From JAAUQA01 sp036351435 (GTDB lineage Bacteria; Pseudomonadota; Gammaproteobacteria; Competibacterales; Competibacteraceae), in contig JAZBPA010000404.1 of assembly GCA_036351435.1 (NCBI GenBank), positions 1 through 55,143 of the forward strand: a stretch of 55,143 nt of DNA, given 5' to 3'. Each line of letters begins with the position of its first letter. The first letter of the stretch is position 1. The position numbers were made by a program, and so were the translations under genes. Positions 9,374-18,216 of the stretch are shown piece after piece. The notes below the pieces were generated by a model. The model was not told the DNA's origin, ran no database searches, and worked only from the letters and a program-made list of their open reading frames with translations.

Positions 9374-9904
9374 CTATCCTTTGATCGGTTCCAATACGGC
9401 GTCCAGATTAAACTCGTCGCAAAAATCCATAAATTCTTCACGTAGCATAGCGATAGGCATATCGGCGGGAATACCGATGATAATATTGACTGCAAACATC
9501 GGAGCACCGGTGTGGGGTGCGCTGTAGCCGTGGGTACCTAGATCCTCAATGCTGACGGAGCGGCTGGTGAAAAAGCTGGCCAAACTGTGAACGATGCCGG
9601 GATGATCCATAGCGATCACTTCTACCGTATAGGGAACGGCTGCCATGCGGCTCTGCTTCTCTTCTGTGCGTTTGCTGAGGATAGCGAGCCCGAGTGTTTG
9701 TTCCAGACGCTTCAGTTGGACCTCTAACTTGGCCAGGCTGCTCCAATTACCCTGCACCATAAGGATCGCGGCAAATTCGCTCCCCAATAGCCTTATGCGG
9801 CTGTCCTCAATGCCGCAATCGCATTCCAATACGACACGCGATAATTCCCTGACCAAGCCGGGACGGTTCTCACCAAGCGCGGTAATCACCAAGTGGTTTT
9901 TCAC
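9374..9904 (-). CDS. gcvR: GcvR-like tandem ACT-domain regulator
   Basis: A 176-residue cytoplasmic protein made of two ACT domains (about 4-75 and 93-170). The first begins HLVITALGENRPGLVRELSRVV, and the second carries MDHPGIVHSLASFF and HTGAPMFAV. This is the architecture of the glycine cleavage repressor GcvR, which binds and antagonises GcvA. No gcv genes or gcvA are in this window, so the target is an inference. It is divergent from dapA, and the gcvR next to dapA arrangement is common in gammaproteobacteria. It may be followed by phoH on the same transcript. Confidence 0.85.
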   Translation of the reverse strand: MKNHLVITALGENRPGLVRELSRVVLECDCGIEDSRIRLLGSEFAAILMVQGNWSSLAKLEVQLKRLEQTLGLAILSKRTEEKQSRMAAVPYTVEVIAMDHPGIVHSLASFFTSRSVSIEDLGTHGYSAPHTGAPMFAVNIIIGIPADMPIAMLREEFMDFCDEFNLDAVLEPIKG

Positions 9905-10050
9905 GGACTAAGGTTCCCCGAAATAAAGCGGTGAACGCAGTTTACCCGTAACCGGCGACGCTGCAAACAACACACGGTCAGTAGCGTGAATATAACTATA
10001 GAGACACACAACTGGACCTGATGCTCGCAATGGCCTGATGCGATGCGCGG

Positions 10051-10056
10051 TATAAT
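10051..10056 (+). promoter_or_regulatory. candidate -10 box for dapA-bamC
   Basis: A perfect TATAAT lies 82 bases upstream of the dapA ATG in the gcvR-dapA intergenic region. I find no good -35 hexamer 16-18 bases upstream (CAATGG at best), so the assignment is weak. No lysine-riboswitch-like structure is recognisable in the leader. Confidence 0.3.
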
Positions 10057-10138
10057 GAGCCACTTGCAGCAGTGCTTGTCAAGCCGGTTGCGGGTACGTA
10101 CCATGCCTAAATTATCGTTTAGCAGAGGCACCTTAGTT

Positions 10139-11020
10139 ATGTTTCAAGTTCAAGGCAGCATAGTCGCCCTGGTGACACCGATGGCGGCAGATGGAACGCT
10201 GGATTTCGACGCCTTGGCGCGCTTGGTGGAATTTCACCTGGAAAACGGTACGGACGCTATCTTAGCGGTAGGGACCACCGGGGAATCCGCCACATTGGAT
10301 CACGAAGAACACTGCGTGGTTATCCGCCGGGTGGTGGAACTAGTCAATGGGCGCTGTCCAGTTATTGCTGGCACCGGTGCCAACTCGACCCGGGAGGCGC
10401 TTGATCTAACCCGTTGCGCTATGCAGGTCGGCGCTGATGCCTGCTTGTTAGTGACGCCCTACTACAACAAGCCCACCCAGGAAGGGTTGTACCAGCATTT
10501 TAAACTCATCGCGGAAACGGTTGCTATTCCACAAATTCTCTACAACGTGCCCGGGCGCACTGCTTGTGACATGCTTCCAGACACCGTCGACCGGCTGGCG
10601 GATTTACCGAATATTGTGGGTATCAAAGAAGCCAGTGGCAGCATTGACAGAATCCGGGAACTGGTGTCCCGCTGCGGCGACCGCTTGGCAGTGGTGAGTG
10701 GTGACGATGCGATTAGCGCAGAAGCGATTCTCAACGGCGCGAAGGGGGTTATCTCAGTAACCGCTAACGTTGCGCCTCGCGCCATGCATGAAATGTGCAT
10801 GACCGCACTCACCGGAGACCGATCTGCGACAGAGGCCCTCAACGAGCCGTTGGCAGCACTGCATAAGAATTTGTTTTTGGAATCCAATCCCATCCCGGCC
10901 AAATGGGCAGTCGCCCACCTGGGCCTGATTCCCGATGGTATTCGCCTGCCCCTGACCCCGTTTTCTACAAAATTTCATGGTGCGCTAGAGCAAGCCATGC
11001 AGAAAGCCGGCGTGCTTTAA
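10139..11020 (+). CDS. dapA: 4-hydroxy-tetrahydrodipicolinate synthase
   Basis: A 293-residue TIM-barrel lyase that condenses pyruvate with aspartate semialdehyde, the first committed step of lysine and diaminopimelate synthesis. The catalytic triad region is visible: T46/T47 in GTTGES, Y135 in LYNVPGRT, and the Schiff-base lysine K163 in GIKEASG. The frame extends 32 codons upstream, but ATG at 10139 (MFQVQGSIVALVTP) has AGAGG about 10 bases upstream and matches the family N-terminus. bamC follows after 25 bases, the standard dapA-bamC (nlpB) pairing. Confidence 0.97.
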   Translation: MFQVQGSIVALVTPMAADGTLDFDALARLVEFHLENGTDAILAVGTTGESATLDHEEHCVVIRRVVELVNGRCPVIAGTGANSTREALDLTRCAMQVGADACLLVTPYYNKPTQEGLYQHFKLIAETVAIPQILYNVPGRTACDMLPDTVDRLADLPNIVGIKEASGSIDRIRELVSRCGDRLAVVSGDDAISAEAILNGAKGVISVTANVAPRAMHEMCMTALTGDRSATEALNEPLAALHKNLFLESNPIPAKWAVAHLGLIPDGIRLPLTPFSTKFHGALEQAMQKAGVL

Positions 11021-11045
11021 TTCGCAGACGTTTCTGGAAGAAAGA

Positions 11046-12233
11046 TTGATGATGATACCATCGCGCCCCACTCTTTTTTCAGCTGTCCTGCGGCCTGTGA
11101 TATGGGCAGGAATCATAGGGCTATTGGCCGCTTGCACGGTCGCTACCGAAGATTTGATTCCAGATCGGCGGCCCGATTATCGCCAGAGCAAAACGCTTGA
11201 CCCGTTGGAAATACCACCCGATCTGACCGGATCGACGATTGATGATACCTTGCTGGTTCCCGAATTCAGCCCTGCCGGATCCGCGACCTTGTCGGATTAT
11301 GCCGGTGAGCGGACGACCGGGCAGGTCACCGCTGCTGCGCGCGAGACTGTGTTGCAACAGCAACCTGATATCCGGGTAGAGCGGGACGGTCAGCGGCGTT
11401 GGCTGGTAGTAGACGAAGAGCCTAGCGTGCTGTGGCCAAGGATCAAGGAGTTTTGGACCGGTAACGGCTTGCTATTAGAAAAAGATGATCCGCGCATCGG
11501 CATTATGGAAACCCGTTGGGCGGAGAACCGAGCCGATATTCCTGATGGACCGGTTCGTTCTCTACTGGGCCGGGTGATGGATTTTGCGTACTCCGCACCT
11601 ACCCGGGATAAGTTTCGAGTGCGTTTAGAGCGGGTTGATGACAACACTGAAGTGTATCTAACGCATTATGGCGTTGAGGAAGTGGTCCGCGGCGGTAATG
11701 ACCGTCAAGGCGGCGATGTGATTTGGCAAACCCGTCCTCCCGATCCAGAGCTGGAAACGGAAATGCTGAATCGGCTGATGGTTTATTTAGGCGCTGCCGA
11801 GCGCCGTGAGCAGGTGCAATTAGCTCGGGGCACACCAACTGCTGAAACCGGGCCGCGCGCTGAGTATACTCAAATCAGTGGGCAGCAAGCCCTCAGTATC
11901 AACGACGGATACTCCCGCGCTTGGCGGTTGGTGGGGTTAGCTTTGGACGGCAGTCGGTTCGTGGTGGAAAATCAAAACCGGGCCCAGGGCCTGTATGAAG
12001 TGGAATATCGCAGCCTGGAAGACCAGAGTGGCGATGAAGACGGACTTTTGTCCGGTTTGGTTTTCTGGAGAGATGACCCCCCGCCACCCGGAGTGCGCTA
12101 CAAAGTCCGTTTGGCCAGCCAAGGCGCACAAACCCTGGTGGTGGTGCAAAACGCGGCGGGACAAGCGGATAACTCGTCCACGGCACAGCAGATCTTGACG
12201 GCCTTACACGACGTTATCAATGGGGAAACTTGA
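11046..12233 (+). CDS. bamC: outer membrane assembly lipoprotein BamC
   Basis: A 395-residue lipoprotein of the BAM complex, which inserts beta-barrel proteins into the outer membrane. The signal peptide ends in the lipobox LLAAC with lipidated C30. The following unstructured segment contains DLIPDRRPDYRQSKTLDPLE and the PPDLT motif used to contact BamD, then two helix-grip domains (about 110-235 and 285-390; the first contains LWPRIKEFWTGNGL, the second SRAWRLVGLALD). Location downstream of dapA supports the call. Confidence 0.92.
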   Translation: MMMIPSRPTLFSAVLRPVIWAGIIGLLAACTVATEDLIPDRRPDYRQSKTLDPLEIPPDLTGSTIDDTLLVPEFSPAGSATLSDYAGERTTGQVTAAARETVLQQQPDIRVERDGQRRWLVVDEEPSVLWPRIKEFWTGNGLLLEKDDPRIGIMETRWAENRADIPDGPVRSLLGRVMDFAYSAPTRDKFRVRLERVDDNTEVYLTHYGVEEVVRGGNDRQGGDVIWQTRPPDPELETEMLNRLMVYLGAAERREQVQLARGTPTAETGPRAEYTQISGQQALSINDGYSRAWRLVGLALDGSRFVVENQNRAQGLYEVEYRSLEDQSGDEDGLLSGLVFWRDDPPPPGVRYKVRLASQGAQTLVVVQNAAGQADNSSTAQQILTALHDVINGET

Positions 12234-12260
12234 ACCTCCTGTCAGTGATATCAGTTTATT

Positions 12261-14099
12261 GTGCCTAGCCGTATTCATTGCCTTCCCCAGGTATTGATCA
12301 ATCAGATTGCTGCAGGTGAAGTCGTAGAGCGCCCGGCTTCAGTGATCAAGGAGTTGCTGGAGAACAGTTTGGACGCAGGCGCCACCCGCATCGACATCGA
12401 CGTCGAACGAGGCGGCGTCAAACTGATCCGGGTGCGCGACAATGGCGGCGGTATTCATCAAGAGGATTTGCCGCTGGCCGTCGCCAGTCATGCCACCAGC
12501 AAAATCGTCGACAGCGCGGATTTAGCCCGAGTGTCCACGCTGGGTTTTCGGGGCGAAGCATTGTCCAGCATTGCCGCCGTTTCTCGGTTGTCTCTGACGT
12601 CCCGCACCGAGCATCAAACCAGCGGTTGGCGAGTCCTGGTCGATGGCGGAACCGTAGGCCGTGAGCCCGGTCCCGCCGCCCATCCGCTGGGCACCACCGT
12701 AGAAGTGCGTGAACTGTTTTTCAACTTGCCCGCAAGACGCAAATTCCTGCGTAGCGAACGCACCGAATATGCCCATTTAGACCAAATTGTCCGGCGCATC
12801 GCATTGAGTCGTTTCGCTGTGGAAATCAACCTGCGTCACAATCAACGCTCGGCATTGGCGCTGCCATGCGCCCCGGATCGCCAAACCCAGACCCGACGCT
12901 TGGGCGAAGTATGCGGCGGCGTGTTCGTGGATAATGCGGTGTTTGTAGAACAGCAAAGCGGCGACCTGCATTTGCGGGGTTGGCTGGGCCTGCCAAGTTT
13001 TTCCCGCAGCCAAACAGATCTGCAATACTTTTTTGTCAATGGTCGTGCGGTTCGCGATAAACTGGCGCATCACGCGATCCGCCAAGCCTACCAAGATGTC
13101 ATGTATCGAGATCGGCATCCGGCGTTTGTGCTTTTTTTACAGCTTGATCCTGCAGAAGTCGATGTCAACGCGCATCCCGCCAAGCTGGAAGTCCGTTTTC
13201 ACCAGAGTCAACAGGTGCACGATTTTTTGTTGCGCGCAGCGCAACAGACGCTAGCACGACCTGCCCTCAGCGCCTTGTCTACGCCTGTTCCGGCAGCATC
13301 GACGCAATCATTTTCGACCCCAGAATATGAAGAGCCGGTGCGAACTTCGAATACTCCGGTTACGGAGTCATTGCGATTCCCGACGACATCATATCGGCCG
13401 CAAGCGGTTGCGCCGGAAAGGCAGATGTCGCCTCCGCTACGGGAGCAGCAGGCTAGCTACGTACAGTTTGATACGTCATCGCCGGTGCCGACCGATACAG
13501 ATCAACCAGCCGACAATCCACCTCTCGGATATGCGCTCGCACAACTGCAAGGCGTTTATATTTTGGCGGAGAATCAACATGGGCTGGTGTTGGTGGATAT
13601 GCATGCAGCGCATGAAAGGATCGTCTACGAGCGTTTCAAAATCAACTTAGAACAGGGTGATATGCCCGCACAGCCGCTCTTAGTACCGGTGACGTTAGGT
13701 TTGAGTCCAACTGAGATGCGTTGCTTGGAAGAACAGGGCGAAGAGCTGAGTGCGCTGGGTTTGGAGGTTGTGCCACTCGGCCCGGAAACTGCAGCGATAC
13801 GCCAATTGCCTGTGCTATTAAATGGGGTCGATGCAGCACAATTAGTGCGGGATTTGTTAGCCGATCTGCAGGCACACGGGCGCAGTACCCGATTGAGTGA
13901 AAACATTCATGAAGTGCTCGCTACCCGAGCGTGCCGCAGTTCAGTGCGCGCCAATCGTAAGCTGAGTGTGGCGGAGATGAATGCCTTACTCAGGGATATG
14001 GAACGCACAGCTTATAGCAGCCAATGCAATCACGGTCGCCCGACTTGGATACAATTGAGTCTGGCCGAATTAGATAAGCTGTTTCTCCGGGGCCGCTAA
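12261..14099 (+). CDS. mutL: DNA mismatch repair protein MutL (endonuclease-motif type)
   Basis: A 612-residue GHKL-ATPase mismatch repair protein starting with GTG. The N-terminal ATPase motifs are ELLENSLDAGAT, RVRDNGGGI and TLGFRGEAL. A disordered Pro/Thr/Ser-rich linker follows (about 335-425), then the C-terminal dimerisation domain. That domain carries DMHAAHERIVYE, which fits the metal-binding endonuclease motif DQHA(X)2E(X)4E with Q replaced by M. It also carries ATRACRSSVRANR and CNHGRPT, which match the other conserved nuclease motifs. Enteric MutL, which works with MutH, lacks these. miaA follows three bases after the stop. Confidence 0.95.
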   Translation: MPSRIHCLPQVLINQIAAGEVVERPASVIKELLENSLDAGATRIDIDVERGGVKLIRVRDNGGGIHQEDLPLAVASHATSKIVDSADLARVSTLGFRGEALSSIAAVSRLSLTSRTEHQTSGWRVLVDGGTVGREPGPAAHPLGTTVEVRELFFNLPARRKFLRSERTEYAHLDQIVRRIALSRFAVEINLRHNQRSALALPCAPDRQTQTRRLGEVCGGVFVDNAVFVEQQSGDLHLRGWLGLPSFSRSQTDLQYFFVNGRAVRDKLAHHAIRQAYQDVMYRDRHPAFVLFLQLDPAEVDVNAHPAKLEVRFHQSQQVHDFLLRAAQQTLARPALSALSTPVPAASTQSFSTPEYEEPVRTSNTPVTESLRFPTTSYRPQAVAPERQMSPPLREQQASYVQFDTSSPVPTDTDQPADNPPLGYALAQLQGVYILAENQHGLVLVDMHAAHERIVYERFKINLEQGDMPAQPLLVPVTLGLSPTEMRCLEEQGEELSALGLEVVPLGPETAAIRQLPVLLNGVDAAQLVRDLLADLQAHGRSTRLSENIHEVLATRACRSSVRANRKLSVAEMNALLRDMERTAYSSQCNHGRPTWIQLSLAELDKLFLRGR

Positions 14100-14102
14100 C
14101 AG

Positions 14103-15059
14103 TTGAAGCCAGTAACATTGAGAGATAGCCCGGTGCTGTTTCTTATGGGGCCGACAGCGGCCGGCAAAACCGGTCTTGCAGTTGAGTTAGTGCGGCGATT
14201 GCCGTTTACCATCATCAGCGTGGATTCGGCGCTGGTGTACCGAGGCATGGATATCGGCACAGCGAAACCGGATGCTGAAACTCAGCGCGTTGCCCCGCAC
14301 CGGTTGATCGACATTCTGGACCCTAGCGAAGCATATTCCGCCGCGCAATTTCGTCATGACGCCTTGCAGGAAATAGCGGACATTCAAGCGATTGGTCGCA
14401 TACCGCTGCTGGTGGGTGGTACGATGCTTTATTATCGCGCGCTACAACAGGGCTTGGCGGTATTGCCCCCTGCCGATGTCGAAGTTAGAGCGCGTTTGGA
14501 GGCGGAACGCGCCAATGATGGGCTGGCTGCCATGCATGCCCGTCTTACCCAGGTCGATCCGGTGGCGGCTGCGCGTATTCATCCCCATGACCCGCAACGT
14601 ATTCAGCGTGCTCTGGAAGTCTACGAACTCACCGGCAAACCCATTACGGAACTTTATGCACACCATCAAGACAAAATGGAATCGTTTCGGGTACTGAAGT
14701 GGGTGGTTGCACCGTGCGAACGTTCCGTGCTTCACGAACGCATCGAACGCCGCTTTCAAGACATGCTGACCAATGGATTTGTCAGTGAAGTTGAAACACT
14801 CCGTGCCCGGGGTGATTTAAGTTTGGATCGACCCGCGATGCGTGCGGTGGGTTATCGCCAGATTTGGCAATACCTGGATGGTACGTTGAATTACACCGAT
14901 ATGGTGGCGAAAGCAGTGACAGCCACCCGCCAAATGGCCAAACGCCAGCTGACTTGGTTGCGCTCGGACGCAACAACCAACTGGATAGACAGTCAGTCGC
15001 CTCGCTTGCTTGACCAAGCCTTGAGCAATCTGCGCGCAGCCGGTCTTCCTACCGGGTGA
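14103..15059 (+). CDS. miaA: tRNA dimethylallyltransferase
   Basis: A 318-residue cytoplasmic enzyme that transfers an isopentenyl group to A37 of tRNAs reading codons that begin with U. The P-loop is GPTAAGKT near residues 16-23, followed by SVDSALVYRGMDIGTAKP and later GGTMLYYRAL, all strongly conserved. The apparent start is TTG at 14103, three bases after the mutL stop; an in-frame TTG a few codons later is an alternative. No ATG fits the N-terminus, since the P-loop begins almost at once. mutL-miaA-hfq is the classical order. Confidence 0.95.
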   Translation: MKPVTLRDSPVLFLMGPTAAGKTGLAVELVRRLPFTIISVDSALVYRGMDIGTAKPDAETQRVAPHRLIDILDPSEAYSAAQFRHDALQEIADIQAIGRIPLLVGGTMLYYRALQQGLAVLPPADVEVRARLEAERANDGLAAMHARLTQVDPVAAARIHPHDPQRIQRALEVYELTGKPITELYAHHQDKMESFRVLKWVVAPCERSVLHERIERRFQDMLTNGFVSEVETLRARGDLSLDRPAMRAVGYRQIWQYLDGTLNYTDMVAKAVTATRQMAKRQLTWLRSDATTNWIDSQSPRLLDQALSNLRAAGLPTG

Positions 15060-15065
15060 GCGCTG

Positions 15066-15093
15066 TTGTCGGCCTTGCGACAGAGCGTACAAT
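15066..15093 (+). promoter_or_regulatory. candidate sigma-70 promoter upstream of hfq
   Basis: TTGTCG (15066-15071) and TACAAT (15088-15093) are separated by 16 bases just after the miaA stop. This would give hfq-hflX-hflKC their own transcript with a leader of about 240 bases. The 279-base gap between miaA and hfq otherwise shows no gene. Confidence 0.35.
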
Positions 15094-15338
15094 AAATTGG
15101 TTATTCGAACTGGAAGAACTATGCTTTACTATTCCGGGAGTAGGTCATGGTGAGTTAATCCGTTTATCTGACGTTTCCGGCGTGTAGCGATAGAACCCGG
15201 AGAACGGGTCTTGACCAGAGCGGTGTTTTTTCTGTGCCACGTATAGGATAATTCGAATGAAGGACGTGTTGCTCTGAGCAGGGAAGAACAATGTTGCTAG
15301 GCCACTTTAACAACCCATAACAATAAGGGAGAGCATCC

Positions 15339-15587
15339 ATGGCAAAAGGCCATTCGCTCCAGGAGCCTTTCCTGAACGCATTGCGTAAAGAACGCATTCC
15401 GGTCTCAATTTACCTCGTGAATGGAATCAAACTACAAGGGCAAATCGAATCTTTTGATCAATTCGTGGTGTTGCTTAAAAACAGCGTCAGCCAGATGATT
15501 TACAAGCACGCGATCTCTACCGTAGTGCCTTCGCGCAATGTGCGGTTGTATCCGTTGGATGAAAGTGATGCAGACGATCAGGGTTGA
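15339..15587 (+). CDS. hfq: RNA chaperone Hfq
   Basis: An 82-residue Sm-like RNA-binding protein that forms hexamers and pairs small RNAs with mRNAs. The sequence starts MAKGHSLQEPFLNALRKERI. It has the Sm1 motif (VSIYLVNGIKLQGQIESFDQ) and the Sm2 signature YKHAISTVVPSR, followed by a short acidic tail that is shorter than the E. coli one. A GGGAGAG Shine-Dalgarno lies 7-8 bases before the ATG. Its stop TGA overlaps an in-frame TTG of the hflX reading frame. Confidence 0.98.
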   Translation: MAKGHSLQEPFLNALRKERIPVSIYLVNGIKLQGQIESFDQFVVLLKNSVSQMIYKHAISTVVPSRNVRLYPLDESDADDQG

Positions 15588-15622
15588 TCTGTGCTCCTGT
15601 TTTACTAGAGGAGTCGCAAGGG

Positions 15623-16900
15623 TTGCTTGAACGCTGGCGCAGCAGTGAGCGCGTTATCTTAGTACAAGTGACGTTAGGTGATGGACTCGACCGCGATCCG
15701 GAAGAATTTCGCGAACTGGCGGCTTCAGCCGGGGCCGATTGCGTCGCTTATCTCACCTGCAGTCGCCAACGTCCCGATCCACATTTCTTTGTGGGCAGTG
15801 GTAAAGCGGAGGAAATCCGGGCGCTGGTTGACCAAACCGATGCCGATTTGGTTATCTTCGAGCACGATTTATCGCCCAGCCAGGAACGCAATTTAGAGAC
15901 TTTTTTGCGCTGTCGAGTGGTGGATCGGACGCGCTTGATTCTGGATATCTTCGCCCAACATGCCCGCAGCTTCGAAGGTAAACTGCAAGTCGAATTGGCT
16001 CAATTACGCCATTTGTCGACCCGGTTGATTCGAGGCTGGACCCATCTTGAGCGGCAAAAGGGCGGCATTGGCTTGCGCGGTCCGGGTGAAACTCAGTTGG
16101 AAACCGATCGTCGGTTGCTGGCCGAGCGGATTAAACAGATTAAAAAGCGTTTAGCCACTGTGGAACGTCGTCAAAGCCTGAGTCGTCAGGCGCGGCGCAA
16201 AGCAGGGGTTGCTACGATAGCCTTAGTAGGCTACACCAATGCAGGGAAATCTACCTTATTCAACCGCTTGACCCAGGCCGAAGTCTATGTGGCTGATCAA
16301 TTATTCGCTACCTTGGATCCTACCCTACGGCAGCTGGCATTGCCTTATAGCGAGTCGGCGGTCCTGGCTGATACAGTTGGATTCATTAAGCATTTGCCCC
16401 CTACCTTGATCGCTGCTTTTCGCGCTACCTTGCGGGAAACCTGCGAAGCTACCTTATTGTTGCACGTCATTGATGCGAGTGATCCTCGGCACTGGGAGTA
16501 TGCCCAAGAGGTCGATCAAGTGCTGATTGATATCGGCGCAGGGGATATTCCGCGCTTGCGCGTATTCAATAAGATCGATAGGTTGGATAGCGAAGCCACG
16601 GCAGTTGTTGGAAGGGGTGAGCAAGCACTGTGGGTATCGGCGCATACTGGGGCGGGGGTGGATGAGCTGTTGGCGGCTATAGCAGCACGCTTGCACACCG
16701 ATATGATCCACAGCTGGGTACGTTTGCCGCCCAGTGCCGGGCGGTTGCGCGCGCGGTTTTTCAGCCTCGGCGCGGTACTTGCGGAACGTCTCAATCCTGA
16801 TGGCGAGTGGCTGATTGAAGTACAAACCACCCGCAGAAATTTACAACAATTGTGCCTGCGAGAAGGTCTACAGGAAGAATGGTTACAACCGTCGGCCTGA
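15623..16900 (+). CDS. hflX: ribosome-associated GTPase HflX
   Basis: A GTPase that binds the 50S subunit and splits stalled ribosomes. It shows the N-terminal HflX domain (PHFFVGSGKAEEIRAL), the glycine-rich linker ERQKGGIGLRGPGETQLETD, the G1 motif GYTNAGKST, the G3 motif DTVGFI and the G4 motif NKID. The frame is open from a TTG at 15584 that overlaps the hfq stop. I prefer TTG at 15623: it follows GAGGAG (15608-15613) with a 9-base spacer and gives MLERWRSSERVILVQ, which lines up residue for residue with the E. coli N-terminus MFDRYDAGEQAVLVH. That makes 425 residues against 426 in E. coli. Confidence 0.93.
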   Translation: MLERWRSSERVILVQVTLGDGLDRDPEEFRELAASAGADCVAYLTCSRQRPDPHFFVGSGKAEEIRALVDQTDADLVIFEHDLSPSQERNLETFLRCRVVDRTRLILDIFAQHARSFEGKLQVELAQLRHLSTRLIRGWTHLERQKGGIGLRGPGETQLETDRRLLAERIKQIKKRLATVERRQSLSRQARRKAGVATIALVGYTNAGKSTLFNRLTQAEVYVADQLFATLDPTLRQLALPYSESAVLADTVGFIKHLPPTLIAAFRATLRETCEATLLLHVIDASDPRHWEYAQEVDQVLIDIGAGDIPRLRVFNKIDRLDSEATAVVGRGEQALWVSAHTGAGVDELLAAIAARLHTDMIHSWVRLPPSAGRLRARFFSLGAVLAERLNPDGEWLIEVQTTRRNLQQLCLREGLQEEWLQPSA

Positions 16901-16974
16901 AGAACGAAAGCCTTGCAGCCACAATATCGATTACCTAGCTTTAGGTTTTAGCACACTACCGATTGGAGTCAGTT

Positions 16975-18216
16975 ATGGCCTGGAATGAACCGGGAGGTAA
17001 TAACCGCGATCCTTGGAGTGGGGATGGCCGCGATAAAGGCCCCCCTGATCTGGATGAAATTGTTCGCAAGTTGACCGATAAATTCGGTGGCTTGTTCGGG
17101 AGTAAGAAGGGTGGCGGCGGTGGCGGCGATAACAAGCAATTCGGCGGTCCACGCTCAAGCTCGACCGGCCTATGGATCGTTATTGCCATCGTTTTATTCG
17201 GCTGGTTATTGTCCGGTATCTACATCATTGATCAAGGTAAACGCGGGGTGGTGCTGCGTTTCGGCCGTTATGTCGACACCACCATGCCCGGCCCGCATTG
17301 GCGTTTGCCCTATCCCTTTGAACGGCACGAAATCGTCGATGTGGAGCAGCTCCGCGCCGAAGAAATCGGCTATCGTGCAGGCGGGAGGCAAACTGCGGCT
17401 ATACGTCCGGTTCCTAAAGAAGCGCTGATGTTGACTCAAGATGAAAACATCGTCGATATCCGGATTTCTGTCCAGTTTCAGATCAGCGATCCTCGTGCTT
17501 ACCTGTTCAATGTCGTCGATCCACTGCTCACGCTACGCCAAGTCGTGGAGAGCGCTATCCGTGAAACGATCGGTAAAAGTACTATGGATTTTGTTTTGAC
17601 CGAGGGTCGCAGCAATGTCGTGGCTGATGTCAAAGTGCTGAGCCAAAAAATCCTCGACAGTTATGGTACGCCTGAGGTCCCCGGCGTCGGTCTGCAGATC
17701 ACCAATGTTAACTTGCAAGATGCGCAACCGCCGGAAGAGGTGCAAGATGCGTTTGCGGATGCCATCAAAGCTCGCGAGGATGAACAACGCCAGAAAAACG
17801 AAGCTGAGGCTTACGCCAACGAAATCATCCCCAAAGCGCGCGGTCAAGCAGCGCGGCGGTTAGAGGAATCTGTTGCCTATCGCGAACAGGTGGTTGCTCA
17901 GGCTGAAGGTGAAGCCAGCCGCTTTGAACAGCTGCTGGGTCAATACCTTAAAGCGCCTGACGTGACTCGTGAACGGTTGTATTTGGAAACAATGGAACAG
18001 ATCTTAGGTTCCAGCAGTAAGGTGCTGGTCGATGTCGAGAGTGGCAACAATTTGTTCTATCTCCCGCTTGATAAACTCCTGCAAGGCGACAAGCGGAGCA
18101 CCGATACCTACCGTGAGCCCCCGTCTTCCGATGAACAGAGCCGTTCACCCACAACTAACGAGGATAACGACTCAATGCGCTTCCGCGATACTAGCCGCAG
18201 CCGGGAGGTCCGCTAA
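16975..18216 (+). CDS. hflK: FtsH protease modulator HflK
   Basis: A 413-residue inner-membrane SPFH/prohibitin-family protein that with HflC forms the periplasmic-facing cage around FtsH. The N-terminus is Gly- and Asp-rich (PGGNNRDPWSGDGRDKGPP), and a single transmembrane segment lies near 65-85 (LWIVIAIVLFGWLLSGIYII). The SPFH domain and a long charged helix with REDEQRQKNEAEAYANEIIP follow. A TTG lies four codons upstream in frame, but ATG at 16975 has GGAG six bases before it. The stop overlaps the hflC start (TAATG). Confidence 0.95.
   Translation: MAWNEPGGNNRDPWSGDGRDKGPPDLDEIVRKLTDKFGGLFGSKKGGGGGGDNKQFGGPRSSSTGLWIVIAIVLFGWLLSGIYIIDQGKRGVVLRFGRYVDTTMPGPHWRLPYPFERHEIVDVEQLRAEEIGYRAGGRQTAAIRPVPKEALMLTQDENIVDIRISVQFQISDPRAYLFNVVDPLLTLRQVVESAIRETIGKSTMDFVLTEGRSNVVADVKVLSQKILDSYGTPEVPGVGLQITNVNLQDAQPPEEVQDAFADAIKAREDEQRQKNEAEAYANEIIPKARGQAARRLEESVAYREQVVAQAEGEASRFEQLLGQYLKAPDVTRERLYLETMEQILGSSSKVLVDVESGNNLFYLPLDKLLQGDKRSTDTYREPPSSDEQSRSPTTNEDNDSMRFRDTSRSREVR

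Noticed and set aside
9905..10138. Possible lysine or glycine riboswitch between gcvR and dapA
   Set aside because: I could not find the conserved core of either riboswitch; only a -10-like TATAAT is supported.
15149..15161. 13-base GGTGAGTTAATCC, also at 21936-21948
   Set aside because: A 13-base pair of matches is expected many times by chance in 55 kb, and the flanks differ.
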